In this document: positions 13,005-16,248 of the stretch, piece by piece | Layout of the letters: each line of letters begins with the position of its first letter | Numbering within the stretch: the first letter of the stretch is position 1 | Assembly: GCA_002887195.1 (NCBI GenBank) | Contig: PJAB01001215.1 | Coordinates: forward strand, 1-16,248 | Reading direction: 5' to 3' | DNA: 16,248 nt | Origin: Chrysochromulina parva | Lineage: Eukaryota; Haptophyta; Prymnesiales; Chrysochromulinaceae | The notes under the pieces: generated by a model | Databases searched by the model: none | The model's input: the letters and a program-made list of their open reading frames with translations, nothing else | Told to the model about the DNA's origin: nothing | Position numbers and translations under genes: made by a program

Positions 13005-15586
13005 TGCTGCTGCAGGAGCGTGCACAAATGGAAGCCATGGCAGAGGCTGCCTTCCGATTCGCAAACGAAGAGTATGGTGGAGATGAGTGGGGTTCAGCGG
13101 CAGCAGCACCGAGCGTCGCCGAGACCGCCCCCGCCCCCGCCATCGCCTCCGCCTCCGCCCCCGCCGCCGCCGCCGCCGCCCCGTCCGCCGCCGCCCCGTC
13201 CGCAGCCACCACTGCCGCCGCCGCCGCCGCCACGCCTGCCGCTGCTGCAGCTGCTGCCTCTGCGCTTGCTCCGCGGTGCGCCGCTCCACTCCACTCCACT
13301 CCACTCCTCGGGGGGGGGATGCCGTCCAAGTCGCCCCTTCTCCCGTCGGTCTATGCAGATTCGATCTCGCCGCCTTCGGTGCCGCTGATGGGCACGCAAT
13401 CAAGCTCACAATCAAGCTCGCCGCTGCTCGCGGCGGGCGCGCCCGCCGCGAGATCGCAGTCGAGATCGCCCCTGCTCGCCGCACCTTCCGCCGCGAGATC
13501 GCAATCGAGCTCGCAATCGAGCTCGCCGCTTCTCACCAGTGCTCCCGCCGCGAGATCGCAATCGAGCTCGCCGCGCCTCCCACCGCCGCCCAACGGTCCA
13601 CCGCCGCCGCCGCTGCCATCGTCGCTTCAGCGCCGAAGCACCAGTTTAGGAAGCTCGCCCCTCTTGCATGCGCTCGCGGGCCCGCCACCGGGCTCGACGA
13701 TGCCTCCCGTCCTCGGCATCGGCCTACCGGTCTCGTTGGTCTCGTTCGGCTCGTTCGGTGCGGCGGCGGCCGCGGCGGCGGCGGCGGCGGCGGCGGCGGG
13801 TGGGATGCCAGGTGCGCTCGGGACGGCGCCACCGGTCGCACGACGCAGCAGCAGCGGCGATTCTCTTGTGGGGGAGAGTGACAGCGACGTCAGCCATCGG
13901 CCCGCGTCGCTGCTCGAGATGGCCGTCAACGGCGCCGTCGCGGCAAGTGGAAGCGCCGTCGCGGCGAGTGGAAGCGCCGTCGCGGGCGCTCTCGCGGCCG
14001 CGCCGGCCGCCGCCGCGCCGGCCGCCGCGCCGCCAGGCGCCGTGCTGGGCGTACAGTCGCCCCCGCTCATGGCGGCGCTTTCGCCTTGGGACTGGGCGGT
14101 TGGCGAGGGCGGCGAGGGCATCGCGGCTGCAGTGGCCGCCGAGTGGGAGCGCCCTCTCGGCGACAACCCGGAGGACCTTTGCTTAATGCTCTCGTCGCCA
14201 GCACGCCCGAGTACGCCCCTGCATCCCAATGGCGCCCCCTATCCCCTCCGCCACCCCTCGGCGTCGCCGCTGCACTCGCCCGCGCACACGCCGGGCGCGT
14301 ACCATCCGTTCGCTATGCTGCGCATCCCGCCGCCCAGCCCTCACCGCGGTCCGTCGCCCCGAGGAGAGCAGCGTGCACTCGTCGAGTGGAGCCTGAGCCT
14401 CGCCGCCGCCCGGCACGCGTCGCCGGCGTGGCGGGCTGCCTCGCCCCATCTCTCATCGATTGCATGCGCGTCGCCGGCGTGGCGGGCTGCCTCGCCCCAT
14501 CTCTCATCGTTTGCATGCGCGTCGACTCCCATCGGGAGCATGGGCACCAACGCCGCTGCCGGCGCCGGTGCCGGCGGCGGCGGCGGCAGCAGCACCATCT
14601 ACTGGGCTCGCGATCCCAGCGCCGCCTCCTCCGCCGCCCCCACCGCCGCCCCCGCCGTCCCGAGCGCCGTCCCGAGCGCCGTCCCGAGCGCCACCGCAGG
14701 CGCCGTCCCGAGCGCTGGTGTGCCCGCCGGCCTTCCAGCGAGCGCCGTCCCGAGCACCCCCATGGCGCCGCCAGGCTTCCCTCTCGAGCGCATGGGCAGC
14801 GGTGGCTCAGGGAGCTATCCAGGGCTTCCCCTCTCTCGCTCGGACAGCGGCGGTGGGTATGGGGGTGGGTATGGGCTGGCCGACGGCTTCGAAGGCGCAC
14901 GTCGGTCTCCGTGGATCGGACACGAACGCCCCTCGACCGACCCGCGCTCGTCGCCGGCCTGGTCTCTGGGCTCGGGGCACAATCTCCTCTCTGGATTCGG
15001 CTATGGCAGCATGTGCGGCGCGCGCCCGATGACGGCGCCAGCGTTGCCGGGGGGCGCGCCGCTGCCGTCCCCTCGTCTGCCTGGCGTGATGCCGCCGCCG
15101 CCGCCGCGGTGCAAGGCGGCAGACGCGGCCGAGGGCGGCGGAGGCTCCGCGGCTTCGTTGGTGCCCACTCCCCCCCCCCTCTCTGCCGACTCGACCACAA
15201 CGCTCACCGACGACGACATCGACTCCTTCCTCGAGCCGGCGAGCTCTCTGGGGCTCTCCCTGCAATATGGCTCGATGAAGGACTTGGCCGACATGGCGAA
15301 CAACGCGCCGCCCCCGCGGAGCAGCAGCAGCGGCGACAGCAGCGGCAGCAGCGGAGGCGCCACCAGCGGAGGCGCCACCAGCGCCACCAGCGACGGCGCC
15401 AAGCCGATGATCAGCGACAAGTCCCCACTCCTAGCCCTTCGCTCGGTGAGCACGGAGGAGACGGCGGCGTCGCTGGGCCCTCTATTGCCACAGCCCACTG
15501 AGACGCCCACGCCCGCCACCACCACCACCAACGCCACCACCACCGCCACCGCCACCGCCACCACCCGACCGCCGCAGGCACTGTGA
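10651..15586 (+). CDS. Giant low-complexity nuclear-type protein with Cys clusters and a cyclin/TFIIB-like segment
   Basis: Join 10651-12027 with 12227-15586 for 1578 residues; a start at 10570 would add 27. Possible transcription regulator, family unsure. Exon 1: an acidic Ser/Asp N-terminus; a C-x2-C-x13-C-x-C-x2-C cluster (about 88-110, CGDCGRRLP); Pro, Gly and Gln runs (11 Gln near 232-242); and a helical segment (about 245-459) whose end, AAAITLMIFERN then AAQVAEAAAISTDALMRAYEE, resembles the second cyclin fold of TFIIB. Exon 2: a nuclear-localisation-like PPSKRRKTG; a second Cys cluster (CAHCGSALPPG, CIDC, CHQCG, CFGC) echoing the first; Gln-rich and Ala-rich runs; SQSSSPLL repeats; and a long disordered tail. 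The phase 0 join gives AYEE|DLLLNMEAV. The second reading frame lacks a good ATG start before Met at 12242, which favours one gene, though two genes remain possible. Confidence 0.55.
11341..11376 (+). repeat. CAG repeat coding for polyglutamine
   Basis: An almost pure CAG run, broken by no other codon for 11 repeats, follows a CCG run. It encodes the Gln tract just before the cyclin-like segment. A second, interrupted Gln tract with CAG/CAA codons lies at about 12949-13014. Confidence 0.85.
12028..12226 (+). other. Intron of the TFIIB-like gene
   Basis: A 199-bp phase 0 intron with donor GAGGAG|GTACGC and acceptor CGGGGCAG|GACTTG. The body again has CTGATGG, CTGATGACG and CTGAGAGCGCCGTT units. 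Only a weak junction similarity is seen (GAGGTACGCCGC at the donor, GAGAGACGCCGC near 12186). Without splicing, exon 1 ends at TGA 12037-12039. Confidence 0.6.
14417..14518 (+). repeat. 51-bp tandem duplication in the coding sequence
   Basis: Two 51-bp units (14417-14467 and 14468-14518) encode ASPAWRAASPHLSSIAC and ASPAWRAASPHLSSFAC. They differ by one base. The in-frame length keeps the protein open. Confidence 0.9.
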
Positions 15587-16248
15587 CCGGCAGCGAAGGA
15601 GAAACGTGTGCGGCCGCGTGCCCTGAAAGGTGATGCATGCGTGCCCTGAAAGGTGCTGCATGCGTAAGCGGCTCGAGTCTCACCGTCCACTGAGACGTTT
15701 CTGGCGCGTTCGGTGTTTGCGCACGCGCCGAAGAAGACAACGCTTATGTGCCGTTGGACCTCTTGCGTTGTGGCCTTGCTCGTTGATGGGTTGTACGCTC
15801 CACGACATGTGTTACGTGTTTACGTGACCAACATACCAGTCGTTTAAAAAAACAGCGGCGGCACTGCCAGTGCCAGCGCGTAATGTTTGAAGCTTAGCCT
15901 TAGGGTTAGGCAGACTGCATGCGGTGAGGCTAGTACGCTACTAGACGAACCATCCGCTCCACGGACGGATTCAAGGAAACGTGCTGAAAAGAACGTACTC
16001 GTTAAACAACACAGTGGTGCACCCGTGTGCCGGAACGGGAATTCGTGGGATCCATGCGGGCGACACTCGACTATATGCGGACGGTCGAAGAGTTTCCCAC
16101 ATATGCGCGACATACATCAACCAAGCAAACAACATCCCCGAGAACAGGCAACACCGGGATAATCAACACCCAACGTGCCGGGGCGTATCAACCCGAATGC
16201 ACCGGCAGCCTGTTCCGTGGCCGCCAATACAATTCCGTGCCCTCCGTG
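15587..16248. other. Downstream intergenic region
   Basis: I see no supported gene after the stop at 15584-15586. It contains a 23-bp duplication (15616-15661), a short A run (15846-15852), and a TTAGGGTTAGG at 15899-15909. Small open frames on both strands between 15844 and 16162 carry no recognisable motif and overlap each other. Confidence 0.5.
15616..15661. repeat. 23-bp direct repeat, two copies
   Basis: GCGTGCCCTGAAAGGTG begins at 15616 and 15639. The units include a GCATGC-type palindrome and lie just after the stop codon of the long gene, so probably in its 3' untranslated region. Confidence 0.8.

Noticed and set aside
12620..13881. Long overlapping frames in the 5' half of exon 2 of the giant gene
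   Set aside because: Composition is CAG and GCC repeat read-out (poly-Leu, poly-Arg, poly-Cys). Only the plus frame continues to 15586 and joins in phase to exon 1.
15899..15909. TTAGGGTTAGG, telomere-like
   Set aside because: Fewer than two full units, with ordinary sequence on both sides. The TTAGGG strings in 1990-2130 come from the intron minisatellite.
15844..16162. Two overlapping small frames on opposite strands
   Set aside because: No motif, no signal peptide and no supporting context. Typical of chance frames in this composition.

Overview
This is nuclear DNA of a GC-rich eukaryote, most likely a unicellular alga or other protist. A haptophyte-type genome is my best guess, but nothing here fixes the lineage. 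The reasons are spliceosomal introns, an RS-domain/S1 RNA-binding protein, an ARM-repeat protein, a Ser-Pro-rich cell-surface-type protein, very long low-complexity Gly/Pro/Ala/Gln tracts, and no bacterial operon layout.

I read six genes. From left to right they are: (1) minus strand, 1-920, open at the left edge, a Cys-rich secreted or wall-type protein running into a (Ser-Pro-Pro-Pro)n tail; (2) minus, 1677-3152, two exons, a secreted SGNH esterase of carbohydrate esterase family 2 type; (3) minus, 3771-5827, three exons, an RS-rich protein with two S1 domains, the second like ZCCHC17/pNO40; (4) plus, 6110-8281, at least three exons, an armadillo-repeat protein; (5) minus, 8712-10314, two exons, a membrane-anchored FkbM-like methyltransferase; (6) plus, 10651-15586, two exons, a very large low-complexity protein with zinc-knuckle-like Cys clusters and a cyclin/TFIIB-like segment. 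Genes 3 and 4 diverge from one promoter region (5828-6109), which holds a 23-bp inverted repeat. Genes 5 and 6 diverge from another (10315-10650), which holds a 32-bp direct repeat. Genes 4 and 5 converge. The genes share no obvious pathway.

The most unusual content is in the introns. Almost all are made of 10-12 bp tandem units built around CTGAT, CTAAT or TTGAT. In five of them the sequence around one splice junction is repeated at the other junction, usually over an AG|GT. Several also contain extra decayed copies of the exon junction. The 3' halves of two introns, in genes 3 and 4 on opposite strands, are 53/58 identical. This fits a mobile or copyable intron family (introner-like), or intron birth by tandem duplication of AGGT-containing exon sequence followed by minisatellite growth. 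Exon joins were deduced by hand from reading frame and GT/AG, with no transcript support.
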